DNA from: Ovis canadensis
Taxonomy: Eukaryota; Chordata; Mammalia; Artiodactyla; Bovidae
Length of the DNA: 64,000 nt
Direction of reading: 5' to 3'
Assembly: GCF_042477335.2 (NCBI RefSeq)
Contig: NC_091255.1
Coordinates: forward strand, 22,174,501-22,238,500
The position numbers and the translations under genes were made by a program. Shown piece after piece: positions 23,296 through 38,200 of this stretch. The notes under the pieces were generated by a model. It was not told the origin of the DNA, ran no database searches, and saw only the letters and a program-made list of their open reading frames with translations. The stretch's first letter is position 1, and each line of letters opens with the position of its first letter.

Positions 23296-26200
23296 CTGCC
23301 AGGAAGAAACAGACACGGAGGGGGAGTGGTCAGGCTCCCTCCACACCCAGGCGCTGACCGGCAGCCGCACGGACCCCGCTCCAGGACACAGAGGCTGAGG
23401 CCAGACTGGCGCACACACAAAAGCTGAGCAGGTGGCTACAGGAATTCAAGCGAGAAAAGTTTTGTGCCGCTAATTAAAGGCATAAAAAAATCTTTACTGT
23501 TAAACCCAGTTTCAGCAAAAGGAGGTCAAATCTTTCCGAGAAAAGGCACACAGAGGCTGTGGGGGGTTGGCAGGGGTCATGACAGGGGAACGAAAATAGC
23601 CAAGGGCTGGGGATCATTTTGATCTCTTTGTGAAGAAGGAAGCCCTTCCCTGAGGCTGGCATTTGACTGTTACATGCCATCCCTGAGGTTTCGGAGGCTC
23701 ATAAAGTCCTATCATCAGAGGAAACTCAAGATTAAAATGGGTCTAATGCCACTGGGAGCTGAGAGCCGAACTGACATCATTAAAATGTCCAAATAGGTTC
23801 AGGGCTTGTAAAAAAGATACCAAACACCTAAGAATGCTTTCCAAATGAATAGTGCTTGCAGGTAAGTTACAGCCAGCCAGGCCTAACCTCAACCACTTCC
23901 TGGGGTGTTTTCTAAACGTCTACAAATAAATAAAACTCTAACTTTCCCTCCCCCCAAATCTGTTTCTGTCTGCTAACAGCCAAGTGCTGAAGCTCTCTAA
24001 CCTCCTCTGTGTCATGATGACCTGATTTTCCAGAAGCTGCCCTTTCTGTTACCCTGTTCCTCCTAGAGGAAAATAACCGCCATACCAGAAGCCGATTCTG
24101 AGCCACAAAGCATGCACACAAGACGGAAGTGACCCGCGTGGACACATTAGTGACTGAGTCGGACACTGGGAATGGAAAGGACTCAGCAAAGCATCTGTGA
24201 TTGAACAGCTCAGGATGACAGTGGAATCACTGAACTTGCCCTCCACATTCAAAATCAAGATGGGAGACACTAAGGTAACAAGTAAGTGGTTCATACTTTT
24301 TTAGGATGCTCTTCTGCAGGCTTCTCTTCTTTCTGAAATAATGTTGAAACCATAAGGTCAACAAAATTCCCAGCACAGGGCCTCTGGCCTGCAAACAAGT
24401 CCTGACAGGTCGACCCTTCTCCCTGTGCCACCCTGCCTGCAGAGGGGGCTGCAGGCCCAAGGCAAATGAGCCCACTCCACAGAAAGGCAAGCCTGCACCC
24501 GTTCCTGCAACAGCTCCCCGCACCCCCCTTGGAAGGAAGCCTCTGCTTCTCTGGTCCCATCTCAGGACTTGATCAGCTCCCCGCCTCTGGTCACAGACCA
24601 TGCGGAGAAGTGGGCCAGGTGGGCTCGTGCCCCGGGTCCTGTCAGGGATGAGCTCTGCCTGGTAAGCGGTGTCGGGGGAGGTGGTGACTTACCCGGCTCC
24701 TGGAGTCCACGTTCAAGAGGCACACCCCGCAAGCCAGCTCCTGAGCGTTTTTAATCCCAGGCCGGAGCATACAAGAGGAAAAATCCAGTGAATTTTCATC
24801 AGGCTGTGATGACAAGACAAACAGGTAAGGAGACAGCAGTTCCCCACGCTGCTTGGCTCAGCTCTCTGATCCCACCTCTCAGTAGGTCCAGCAGCAAATT
24901 CAGTAAACACTCTACCACCGCCAGCACGATCATTCCATTTCCCTGGGGATGTCAGGATGCGTGAAAACTGGTCCCTACCCTCAGAGCTCAGTTTTGGGTC
25001 GGGGTGAGGTGGGTATCAGGCAACACGTGTGCTGAGAGCCACACCAGCATGTGCGTAAGAACCAAGGGCCAGAGCAAAGCGCGGAGGGGCTGGGGCACTG
25101 ACCCGACTTAGGGGAAAGGAGCGGGGTGGCAGAGAACGCGTCCCGGAATTTACAGTCATCGGGGCTGAGTCCTGAGGGGGCTTGGCTGGGGGAGGGGTGG
25201 GGTAGGATGAGGTGGGGAGGGAAAGGTATTTATGTGGGATAAGCAGCACGGGCAAAAGCCTCTAAGCAGATCCGGCAGGAGGAGAAATCTAGGGGGTGGG
25301 AGCCGAGCTTATGGACAGAGGGAGGAGACAAAGCGGGAGCACAAAGGCCTTGAAAGGAGTATGAGGGGCTGAGGCTTCATCCTGGAGAGCCTTAAGCGTT
25401 GTCGCTGGATGCTGACAGGATGCGGTCTGCACTCTGGACAGCAACGGTGGACAGAAATGGGCACATGGGGAGCTCTTCAGGCCCCAGAATCAACAGGCCT
25501 GGAGGACTGGGCACCTGAGAGGATCCACCCTACAGAGACGTGTGAGAGGAGAACGAGTTTGGGGTAGAGACCGGGAGAAGAGCCCGGGCTGGTGCAAGCC
25601 AAATGGAAGCTGCCTGCGGGTCAGCGGAGCTCGGACGCTGCATGAGCAGGCAGGTGGACATATGGCTCTGGTGCTCCAGAAAGAGGGAGCTGGACATTAC
25701 TAGCTAGACAGAGTAAATACTGGGCTGGCCAAAGAGTTCATTAAGAGCTTTTCCATAAAATGTTACAGGAAAACCCAAACGACCTTGTATGCCAACCCAA
25801 GATAATAACAGCTAATAAGCCAAGCCCTTACCTATGCTAAGCAGTGCACTAGGCTCTTTATATGCATTATTTTCTTACCAAAAAAAAAGTATGAAATATG
25901 GAATGTGTAGACTAAAGATTAAAGCTGTTAATTTCTTAAAAGTTATAATACACATCTATCATATGAAGCTTTTAATTCCTAGGTATTTATCCAAGAGAAA
26001 TGCAAACACGTTAACAAAAGTCTTGTATGCCAAATGTTCACAGCAGCTCTATTCCTATTAGCCCAAACTGGAAACAGCTTGTATCGATAAACAAGAAAAT
26101 AGATTTTAAAAGAACACAGCATATTAATACAATGAAATATTACTCAGTGATAAAAGGGGGTCAAACTGATACAACACAGATGAATTTTTACAACACACGA

Positions 26201-29200
26201 TGTAAAAGAAGCTGACCCAAGAGCATGCGCAATGCGTGACTTCATCTAGATTAGGTTCCAGAACAGGCAGATCGAGGATGACGCAAAGTTACAGAAAATA
26301 GATGGCTGTTTTGGGAATCAGATCAGAGGACTGGGAAGGGGCAAAAGGGAACTTGAGCGGGTGATGGAAGCTCTCCACGTATTGAGGGGTGTGGGCTACA
26401 TGGTTGAGTACATTTGTCAAAACTGTTCCAACTACATTTAAGACCGGAGCGTTTCATTGCATGTGAGTTATTCTGCAATTATGAAATAGACTGAATACTA
26501 AAGCAAGACAAAAACAGCCAGAGAGACAAAAGCAGCAAAATGAAACACACAACCAGAGTGGGAGAAAACATTTGCAAACAACGTGACTGACAGGGGCTTA
26601 ACATCCAAAATACATCAGCAGCTCATACAACTCAACAACAAAACCGCCCAGTCAAAAAATGGGCAGAGGACCTAAACAGACACTTCTTTAAACAAGACAT
26701 ACAGATGGCCAGCAGGCACAGGAAAAGATGCTCAGCATCACTAATTATCAGATAAATGCAAATCAAAACTACAGTGAAGTACCGCCTCCCACCAGTCAGA
26801 AAGGCAATTATTAAAAAGTCTACAAATAACAAATGCTGGAGAGAGGGTGAAGAAAAATGAACCTTCCTGCACTGTTGGTGGGAATATAAATTGCTGTAGC
26901 CACTATGTAGAACAGTGTGGCTGTTCCTCAAAAAGCTGAAAAGAGAGTCGCCATATGACGCAACAATCCCACTCCTGGCCTTATACCCAGACAAGACTGT
27001 AATGTGAAGAGACACGCGCACCCCTCTGTTCACAGCGGCACTATCTGGAATAGCCCAGACACGGAGACCGCCCACTGACGGACACACGGGCGCAAAAGGC
27101 GCGGCACACACGCACAAGGGGATAAAACAGAGCCGTGACAGGGGACAGAATAATGCCCACTGCAGCAACACAGACGGACCTCGAGATTATTACCCCAGGT
27201 GAAGTCGGAAAAAGCAAATCCCACGTGATACCACTTACACGTGGAATCTGAAATATGACACAGATGGGCCTGTCAACGAACAGAAAGACAGACAGAACAG
27301 TCTGGTGGCCAGGAGGGTGGGGACCGAGGGAGGGACACAGCGGGGGTTGAGGTCAGCAGATATAAGCTTTTATACACAGAACGGAGAACCAACAGGGTCC
27401 CACTGTACAGCCCAGAGAACTATGTTCAGTGTCTGACGATGCACCATAATGGAAAAGAATATTAAAAAAAGAATGTATATATGTAAGTGAGCCACTTTTC
27501 TGTACAGCAGAAATCAGTATATTATAAATAAATTATACTTCAATATAAAAAATCTAATCAAGAAAATAAGATTTTGGATTCTTATTGGGTAGAAGTTAGG
27601 TATACCTGAACTAATTTATATTTCTTATGTATGCCCTAGAACAGAGTTTCTTAAATTTGGCACCATTGACATTTTAAGCTGGTAAAATCTTTGCTGTGGG
27701 GCCCTGTCCTCTGCATGCAGGATGTTTAGCAGGATCCCTGGCTAATTTGGGGACAAAACTGCTCCCTTCCTGGCTCAATTAAGAACTGACTTTCCAAAGA
27801 GGAAGACTTATGCATGCATGCATGTAAATATATACATACACACAAACCCACACAGGCACGTAAGCTTATTATAAGCTTTACTGATACGAAGAATGTGTAG
27901 CACATATTTTACAAATAATAAAACATACCATCCTTTTCTTGTAAATTTCACATAGTATCTTTTTTTTTTTAACTGCACTGCACAGCACGTGGGATCTTAG
28001 TTGCCCTGACAGTGAAAGTGTAGAGTCTTAACTCCTGGACTGCCAGGGAAGTTCTTCCCCCGCCCACCCGCCCCCATAGTATCTTATTCTCACAAATGCT
28101 TTCTTGGATTTTTGCCCAACTCTTCGATCAACAGTCAACCTCTGCTTGCTCTCCTGAAAGAGTGTTGCTTCTGATGTGAATGCTGATGTCTAACGTGAAG
28201 GACAAGGGCTAGAGTGTCACCACTCAGACATACTTTGGAACTTCATTTGTCTATCAAATACGTGAGTGACTTCTTTGCTGAATCAGATAATAGTTTTTGA
28301 ATACTGCAGAATCTTTACCCAACTTTTGGTTCTACTCACAACAGAAGGGCTACACAAAGAGCATACTTTTAAGTTTAACCTACATTAATATTTCCTCTGT
28401 GTCCCTTTAAATCTAGAAAATCAACAAGTCAAGCCCCAGTGTGAAGCATCTGTGGATTTCCATGGGAAAAGGTGGCCAACTTCCTGATCGGTGCAAGACT
28501 ATCCCCGATTTATGGACTTCCTGGTGGTCCAGTGGATAAGAATCCACCTGCCAATGCGGGGGACATGGATTCGACTCCTGGTCTGGGAAGATCCCACGTG
28601 CCAGAAGGCAAGCAGGCGCGTGTGCCACAACTACTGAGGCCTGCACCCCACGGAGCCCGTGCTCTGCGACAAGAGCAGCCACCGGGACGAGAGAGAGTAG
28701 CCCCCACTCGCTGCAACTAGGGAAGCCTGTGAGCAGCAGTGAAGACCCAGCACAGCCGAAAATAAGTGAGTAACTTTAAATGAATGACTATTCCCATCTT
28801 AGCTCTGAGGAAACCCCTTGGTCCTGAGCTAACCAGGACAGCTGACTGTCCTTGCATAGACAGGAATAATCTCAAACGCTAAGGAACATGCTTCGGCACA
28901 CGGGAAAGGAAATGAAGATGGGAGTCCACAGGAACACAGTAAAAGGGCCACTGTCCCGTCTGGAAAACCAGAAACAAGAACAGAACAAATCAAGAGCGAG
29001 AAAGGTCTTAAGTTGCCAAGATGGGCTCAGAAAAATGTCTGAGTTTAAGACTGCCTCGGCTCTGCAGTGTGACGCTTGATAACACAATCCAGAGTGATCA
29101 CGCCAAGGGGTGGCTTCAGTGAAACAGAAACAAGGGCTTGTAGTCCAGAGTGTGACGGATCTGGGAGCCTGGCGAGTTGGCTTTGGTTCTTCTTCAAGAA

Positions 29201-32200
29201 TGCTGAGATGACCAGGATAACGGCAAATTTGAGGATAAAATAACGGCTACATGTTCCATAGTTACTTTAGGCTGAACCACTGAGGAGTCACCATACTGTC
29301 TTTGTATTTGCATAACTATATTATTTTTTCCCAGGGGGAAAAAAAAGGGGGCTTCTCTCTCCAGGAAAATGTGTAGATTATATATAATAGTTCCTCATCC
29401 CTTTTGAATCTGAAATGATAAACCATGTGCCAGGTTCCACAAATATCTCAAACTAACCTGAGCTAAATCCATTCAGATCACACGTAGGGAAGGAAGTATG
29501 ATAGACGGTTCTCAGAGAAGAGAAGGGGAGGCGGAAGATTCAACTGTATGAACCTACTCCACCTTAGCCAAGTCGGAGGATAACTCTTTTTCTTCCTTAG
29601 TGTGATCATGACCTATTTGGTCAAACCGAGAAACAGGTGGCACCGTCACTTGCTTGTCATCCAATTCTGTCCTTTGTAAAATGGCAACAATTTCACATGC
29701 CCTCCCTCCCTCCTCCAACTGGTGTTAGGGTCCTCACAGATACATAACAAGGGCACTGGAAAGGATCAAATACTCGAAATGATTATCACAATTATTCACT
29801 TTGATAATAAAATCTAACATGCTCTTTGAACTGGTGAAAAACATAGTAGCATGTCTGTAATCTACATTATAGACATTCATCATGTTATTGAAGAAGGCCT
29901 GTTTGAGAAATAATTAGAACCCAAGGAAACTAAATCCTAAAGAAAAAAAGAAAGTTAATAAAAGCCCTTTAATATATGTTTACCAAAGGAATAAAAGAAG
30001 CAAACGAAAAGGTCATATTGTAAATTCCAGTGGAAAATCATAAGGCTCTGCATAAATTACTCTGCAGTCAAATTAATCTTTCAAATGACAAGATCACCCT
30101 TCATAAACACACTTCTATTAGCAAGGGCATTACTGTAGCCACAGTAACAGTGCGACGCCAATCAAAGGGCCCTAGCTCTAGAAGGAGGCACGCCCTCTAC
30201 AGGCCACCTTAAACCGCGTGTCACCTAGTTTAGCTGGCAAGTGTGTCACGTATTTAGCGAAGGTTAAAAACCAGCGATCTGATACTTGGCCTGTATACAC
30301 TGACAAGTCCCAGAGGCAGGCTGGGATATATCGATATAATCCTGAATCTTTAGCCAATAATAAACTGCTGAAACGGTATCCCAGAGCAGGCGATGGCACC
30401 CCACTCCAGTACTCTTGCCTGGAAAATCCCATGGACGGAGAAGCCTGGTGGGCTGCAGTCCATGGGGTCGCTGTGAGTCGGGCACGACTGAGTGACTTCC
30501 CTTTCACTTTTCACTTTCATGCATTGGAGAAGGAAATGGCAACCCACTCCAGTGTTCTTGCCTGGAGAACCCCAGGGACGGGGAAGCCTGGTGGGCTGCT
30601 GTCTATGGGGTCGCACAGAGTCGGACACGACTGAAGCGACCTAGCAGCAGCAGCAAAATGGTGTCCAAGAAAATCACTATTAAGGAAGAAGAGTTTGGTA
30701 GCAATTAGCATTCCTTACTGATAGCCTTATTCTCCTTCTCTGTCCCTCTGCATTAGACACGGCCGGGTGACTTGTCATGGTGTTAAGAGACTGAGGATAA
30801 GTAATACACTCACTTTTGGAAGGAAGTCTTTAAGGCCAATGTGTTATTTGCCATGTTCCCTTGATCCTCTCCTGGAGACCAACTATTTTGTTCCATTCGG
30901 TGAAGCTCTATCAACCCAGATGCTGGAGTAAGGAGGGCATGGCATACAGCCCCTCCAACTTGAGATGGACATGGAACAGGAGCCGGGAATAAAGCTCTGT
31001 TGTTTCACACTGCCAAAGAGGGTGGTGGCGGTGTTTGTTACCATCAAACTTAATTTGACTGAAATAAAATTTATTCTCTTAGAGTTCTGGAGGTCAGAAG
31101 TCTAAAGTGAGTTGGCAACACTGCTTTTCTTATGGGAATTCTAGGGGAGAACACACATCTTCATCTTTTTTAGTGTCTAGAGACTGCCTGCACACTCTGT
31201 GGATCACAGTTCCATCTCCAAAGCCAAGAGGGCAGCATCCGCTAGTCTCTCTCTCTTTTGATTGTCACGCTGCTTTGAAGCCATGAAATTAAAAAGATGC
31301 CTATTATTGGAAGAAAAGCTATGACAAGCCTAGACAGCATATTAAAATGCAGAGACATCCCTTTGCCAATAAGGTCCATATAGTCAAAGCAAGGTTTTTC
31401 CAGTGGTCACGTATGGATGTGAGAGTTGGATCATAAAGAAGGCTGAGTGCCAAAGAAGATGTTTTCAAACTGTGGTGTTGGAGAAGATTCTTGAGAGTCC
31501 CTTGGACAGCAAGGAGAACAAACAAGTCAATCCTAAAGAAAATCAACCCTGAATATTCACTGGAAGGACTGATGCTGAAGCTCCAATACTTTGGCCACCT
31601 GATGCGAAGAGCTGACTCGTTGGAAAAGACCCTGATGCTGGGAGAGACTGAAAGCAGGGGACCACCAGGGAAGTCCTCTTGCCTTCCTCTTATAAGGATC
31701 CTTGTCACGCCTCTGGGCCTGCCAAGATGATCTGTGGTACGTTTCCCATTCAAAGACCCTTAATGTAATCACATCTGCAAAGTCCCTTCCACCACCTAAG
31801 GTAGATCATTCACAGGTTCTAGGGCTTAGAACATGAACCTCCTGGGGGTGGGGAGGCGTTATCCTGTCTACCATATCTACCTTCGGTCAAATAAAGATAG
31901 TCGTGTGGAGACAAAGAATATTCTGTCTCTAAAATACTATGCAGGTTGGGCCAGATGATAAAAATGCTATCGTTATTTAAAAAAACAAACCGTTCGCCTG
32001 ACATGCCACAGCAACAGGACGTACTCTGAAATTCACGGCTTATTTCACATTGAAAGGAAGCAGTGAAGAATTCTATTAGACTGAGGGTAATAGTGGAATC
32101 AGAGAGCCTGGGTGCTTTTCAGTTGACTAGAGGTCAGAAGAGTAACAGTCCTGTCTCTTCTCATAGATTCCATATGGCAAAGGAGATCAGTTCTGTTTTC

Positions 32201-35200
32201 CAGGACTGAAGTCTTGGTTACAAACCTACTGAACTTCAATCCACAACCATGAGATAAAACCTCAACATAATAATTCACTCATCAGACTTCCCTGGTGGCA
32301 CAGTGGATAGGAATCCGCCTGCCAACGCAGGGGACATGCGTTCGATCCCTGATCCAGGAAGACTGCACGTGCTGCAGAGCAAATAAGCCCACGTGTCACA
32401 ACTACCGAGCTATGTGCTGCGGCTCCTGAAGCCCGAGCGTGTCAGAGCCTGTGCTCTGCAACAAGAGAAGGGCGGGCTTCCCCGCCAGCACACTCGGAAG
32501 CCCCCGCACCACAGCTAGAGCGCAGCCCCTGCTCTCAGCAGCTAGAGCAAAGCCCTCGTGCAGCAACAAAGACCCACAGCAACAAAAAAAAAAGCACTCA
32601 CCTCTCTGAAATAGAGGATTTTTCTCTCTTGAGAAAAAAGTTTCTTCACTCAGTGCTCAGAAGAGGTACGCTTTTGCCACAAGAGGGAGTTTTAGTCCAT
32701 GGATTAAGGGAGCATTAAACAGAGGGCCATGTAAAACTCTGCCGCCAGTGTAACTTCCAGCTTAAAGAAATGGTAAGGAGCCGCAATTTGGAAGTTAAGA
32801 CGTGCTCTGCTTCCCTTAGCCCAAGCATCACTGCTGCACCCAGAACTTTCTCACTTGGCAAAAGAAGTGCAGTCTCCTTTTGATGCAGAGTCCCATAGAG
32901 TCTTTGTGGGAAGAAACGAGTCATTTTTTAATACTTTGCAAGCTGGGACTAACACAGTAGGAAAAGTGGTTTTAGGCAATGATTTACATTCAAATCCCAG
33001 GTTTGTGAGTTTCAGGCAAATTTCATCTTTTCTGAGCTCCAACTTCTGCACTTGTAAAACTGGGGATTATGCTGACCTTATGGGATGTTACCAGGACTGA
33101 ATGAGAAGGAATACAGCACAAGGTCCAGCAGGTTCTCGTGCAAAAGAAACAGTCACTATTGTATCAGTGTTACTGGAACCAAAGAGCCTGGCTGTGGTGA
33201 TTTAGTTCATTCAGTACAGCACAGAGCACGGGGACCTCCAGGGATGCCCCTCAGGTAAGGTTTAAGGACCGAAGGCCCACCAGTTAGCAAGAGCACATGA
33301 CATGGTATAATCAGGAGAAATATGAGTAGGGAATGATTATTTTTCACAGCTAACCTAGCAAGAAGATCCAACCAGTCCATTCTAAAGGAGATCAGTCCTG
33401 AGTGTTCTTTAGGAGAAATGATGCTAAAGCTGAAACTCCAGTACTCTGGCCACCTCATGCGAAGAGTTGACTCATTGGAAAAGACTCTGATGCTGGGAGG
33501 GATTGGGGGCAGGAGGAGAAGGGGACGACAGAGGATGAGATGGCTGGATGGCATCACTGACTCGATGGACGTGAGTTTGAGTGAACTCTGGGAGTTGGTG
33601 ATAGACAGGGAGGCCTGGCGTGGGGTCGCAAAGAGTCGGACACGACTGAGCGGCTGAACTGAACTGAACCTAGTGAAAAGAGCAGTTATAGCTGGAAGAG
33701 CATGGGTGACTGTGGAAGTGGACACTCAGCGGCAGCCACAATGCGCACTGTGCTCCTGTGCTGTCCAGCGGCAGACGTCTATCCTTCTGGGGCCTAAACA
33801 AAGGTCACGTAAAGTCACTCACGCATCCAGATCCAGACACGGATGCCGGAAACGGCTGTTCCCAGTGGGAGTCTGAAGGGGAGGCATGAATGCCTGGCCA
33901 GTCTTCCCCTTCACTTCCTCTTTTGCCATGTGAGCGATTTAGAGCCTCCGTAAGTGAGGGGGCAACACTCCCAGGCTAGGCGGGTGACTAATTCACAGAA
34001 TCCAAAACCAAATTCTAAGGCTCCTTTAAAAAGGTCTGGGCAAAACTAATCCTTCATGTAAAAACTCAGAACATGGCTTATCTCTGAGTGGGGTGAAGTC
34101 AACAAAGGAGCGTAAGGAAAGCGTCTGGGAAGATGGGCTATCTTGGATCTCGACCAGGCCTGGGCTATGTGTGGCATGCATCTGTCAAGACCACCGAGCA
34201 GTATAACTAAGATTTTTGCATTTTACTAAGTATATATTTTATTAAAAAAGGAAAAAAGAAAAAAATTAAAGAAAGCCAGGAGGGGCAATCGGGATCTCGA
34301 AAGCAAGCCTTTCTCATGAGCAAGATGTACAAGGACGAAACTGGCTTCCACCTCACCCCAACAGCAGCTCCCTGAGAGCTGTAATCAAGGCTAAGATTCT
34401 CCCCAAATATCCTTTGCTCCAAACGGAAAAGGGCTAATAGATAATGAACCTGCTTAACACACTTGGTCTTCTGTGATATCTTTTCTTTAGAGTTCACAGC
34501 TAAAAAAAAAAGTTCTGTCATCGCAGCCACCTTTTTCTAACAGTATCAGAAGAGAGAGATTTGTACAGCAGTCTAGTTTTCAGTGTTAATTACAATAAGA
34601 AACCAACTGCCATCAAAACAAAGAACCTTAAAATCTAAGTGGCAATGGGGACTCCTTTAAGCTCCTCTACAGTCCTGAGACATTAACTGGGGAAAAAGTA
34701 TACAGAAAATAACTTGACTGTTTAGATCAAGCCACTGCCAAGACAGACTTCTGGTGTTTCATCTCTTTAACCCCGAAGCTAAGGAACAACCCATCTTCCT
34801 CAAGAAGGCTTTTGCCTTCTGCTTTCACCCATCCCATCTGCCCATTCAAGGAGGCAACAGAGTACTGCGGTTGAAAAAGCAGACTTAGGACTCTTTCACA
34901 CTGAGCCCAGGTCTCACCGATATCTCTGCTTCAGTTTCTTCATTTAATCAGGGGAGAATATTATTATCTACCCACGAGACTGCTGTATTCATTATATCCA
35001 TGTAGAAAGTCATGAATAGGGTCTGGCACACAGTAAGCACTCAGTAAACGTTGGCTAATGATGCTGACGATGTTTAGGCTTAATGTGGTCCATAGGAGTA
35101 GAGAGTTAGGAGCAGAAGACGGGTGACTTAGGAGACACCCAGACCCGCACATTCCTAATGTGTGGCTGTAGATATCTTGCTGCTAAATAAACATGGAACA

Positions 35201-38200
35201 AATGGGTGTTGAGGTGAGACCTTTGTGAGACTGAATACAGAGGCTCTGATGAACTCTGATGCCAACAGTGCAAAGGGGACACACTGGATTTTATGACATT
35301 CCTCTCCATCTCACAGCCTCACAGGCACCCACCTGCATCACCAGCCAATCAACTTCATTTGTGACTGGAGTTTGGAAATACTTTTTTAAAACGCCAGGGG
35401 TGGGACTTCCTGGTGGTCCAAGGGCTAAGACTTTGAGCTACTAATTCAGGGGGCCTGGGTTTGATCCCTGGTCAGGAAACTAGATCTGGCATGCCGCAAC
35501 AAAGATCAAAGATTCCGGGTGCCACAACTACAACCCAGCACAGCCAAATGAAACAAACAAAAACCGCCAGGGTTTTAGGACCCACACACAACCCTATGAC
35601 CATTCTGGCATATTCCCTTCCAGCACTGTAATAACAGTTCTGTGTTATTTCAAACTTTGTGCTCCTTTAAAAAATGGCTATGTAACATCCTACTATGAAG
35701 ATTCATGCAATTAAATTCTCCAGATTTGGACTTTTAGGTTATTTTCAACTTTTCATTTTTACAAAGAACAACTTGTGCATTTGCGCTGCTTCTTTTTATG
35801 AGTTTATATGTAGAACCCTCTGCCTTAGGGAGTTTTCCAAAAAGTGGAATTACGTAATCAGCTGCTCTGGAGGTCTGTAAATCTTTTCATTCATTGTTTA
35901 CTGGGTAGTGACATGGTGCCTGGCACGGTGCTCAGAGCAGACAGACGACGGACGTGTGGGTCCTGGTCCTTGTCCTCAATGAGTTCCCAGGTGGCAGGGA
36001 AAGCGTGCTGGGTGGCACCAATTTCTTAATGAATTAATTCCCAATAAATTCCCTAAGAAGCAGTCCAATTTTACCACATCAACATGCTAAAGGTTTAAAT
36101 AAATAAACCAAATCCCAAACTGGGTTTACTAGGTGGTTAAAAAAAAAACCACCTTGTTTTAACTTGAATTATTGTTTACTGATTAGCTCTGCCTCCTCTT
36201 TTATGAATCACTTCATGTTTTTGCTCTGACTTTACTGGAAGCTGGTGTATTTTGCACTGATTTATGTGTTTTCTTTACCGAACAAAGACTTGAGGCCACT
36301 GTCAGTAAGAACTGCCACACTTTTTTTTTCTCCTTTACCATTTCATCTATTTTGCTCCCCACTTGAAATAACTTTCACTTACTGGGGCTATGCCATTTGA
36401 TCTACAAGGGAAGATTTTCCTAAGAGACTACTCAATGAACCCTGTTGCTTTCTTTACTGAAAAGGTTATTTTTGAAGATAATGTAGATGATGTTAGTTTC
36501 CTCTCTACGAGAACCCACAAGAGAAGTTTCTTTCAGATATGAGTACCAGGAATAGTTATGCTTCCTGAGTAGAGGGTTTATTTTTCTGTTATGAACACAG
36601 TGTATCATGGAACTGATCACGTCTTCTTTACATCAGTGCCTGGAAGAGTCAACGGTACAGCTCACCACTAGCAAATGCCAACACTTTAAAAGCACACATT
36701 TTTGCACACAACTTCATTCCTGGCTTTAACATTTCCTGCCTTCGTTTTCCCTATCCATTTATTAGAAAAATTTAAACCAGTTATTAAAATAATGAGGTAT
36801 AAAAATGCTTATCTTGTTTGAAAATAAAGGTAAGGTTCAAAAAGTATAAAAGAAAAGATACAAAGTCCCACGAATCGTTACGTTAGAACACAAAGAGATA
36901 AAGGACATATACTATATGATATCACTTACATATGGAATCTAAAAAATATGAATGACGATATATACAACACAGACCCAAAGACGCAGAAAACAAACTTATG
37001 GTTACCAGAGGAAAGGGGGGGGGGGGATGGACAAATTAGAGGAGCATGAAACTAACAGATGCAAACCACTGATTCTACATAAAACAGTTAAGTAACAAGG
37101 ATTTACTGAACAGCACGGGGAAGTATACCCAGTGTCGCGTGACAACCTGAAGTGGAATATAATGTGTAAAAGAACCAAGAACAAAACGAATCACTACGCT
37201 GTCTACCTGGAACTAACACGCTACTGTAAAATGAGCTATATTTTTCTTTTCTTTTCTGGCTGAACTGTGCATTCGGGATCTTGGCTCCCTGACAAGGGAC
37301 TGAACCCACGTCCGCTGCACTGAAGTGCAAAGTCAGCCACTGGACCACCAGGGAAGCCCCCGATCAACTGTATTTCAGTTAAACAAACAGAAGACAAGGA
37401 CACAGTCCTGACCTTAAGGGGCTGAGAAGCTAGTGGGCAAGAAATAAGAAGACACAACTAACAAGAAGCGTGGAAGTGCCTCCCTGACCAGAACATGCTA
37501 TGGACACACACAGGAAGGGGGCACCTCATGCAGACTGAGGGCCTCTTGGGATGATTTCTGGGGAAAATGACGCAGAGTCCAGAGCGAAAAGCGATCAAGC
37601 AGAGAAAGACAGGCCATGGCAGCCCGAGTGAGGGAAAAGACCTCACACGCTGAGCTAAGGAGTTTAAACTTGACCCTGAAGACCATGGAGAGTCACTGCA
37701 GGATTTCAAATGGGATATAAATGCCACAATCAGGTCAGCATTTTAGAAAGACCCGTCTGATAGTGGTGTGTAGAACACATTGAGTGTGGATAAAAAAAAT
37801 GAACCAGTAACTGCAGCTATGCAGTCAGAAGTGGTAAGGGCCTGAATGATTTACCACATTAAAAAAAAAGAGGCTTCCATTTTTATTATGTTTTATTCCT
37901 ATCATTAATATATGAGAATGTGGTGAAGTTTTGCCAAACTCATTAAATTTAACCTCTCGAATTCAGTTTTCTGGAGGCATTTCTTATCATCAAATAAACA
38001 ATTCTATCTCTTCTTTTCAAATATGCATACTTCAATTCTTATTGTATTGGCCACAATAGTCTTTTTAAAAAATAGTTATCCAAACAGTATGATTTTAAGT
38101 TATAAATCGAAAAATGGTCCAAGGGAATAATAAAAGAGATTTCGGAAATGATTCAAATGCTTTCGGAACTTAATATTGCAAACCAGAAGCAACGTAACAA

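Noticed and set aside
26632..27171. 179-codon minus-strand frame with hydrophobic segments resembling a membrane protein
   Set aside because: It is the antisense strand of an L1 3' end; T-rich antisense gives false transmembrane segments.
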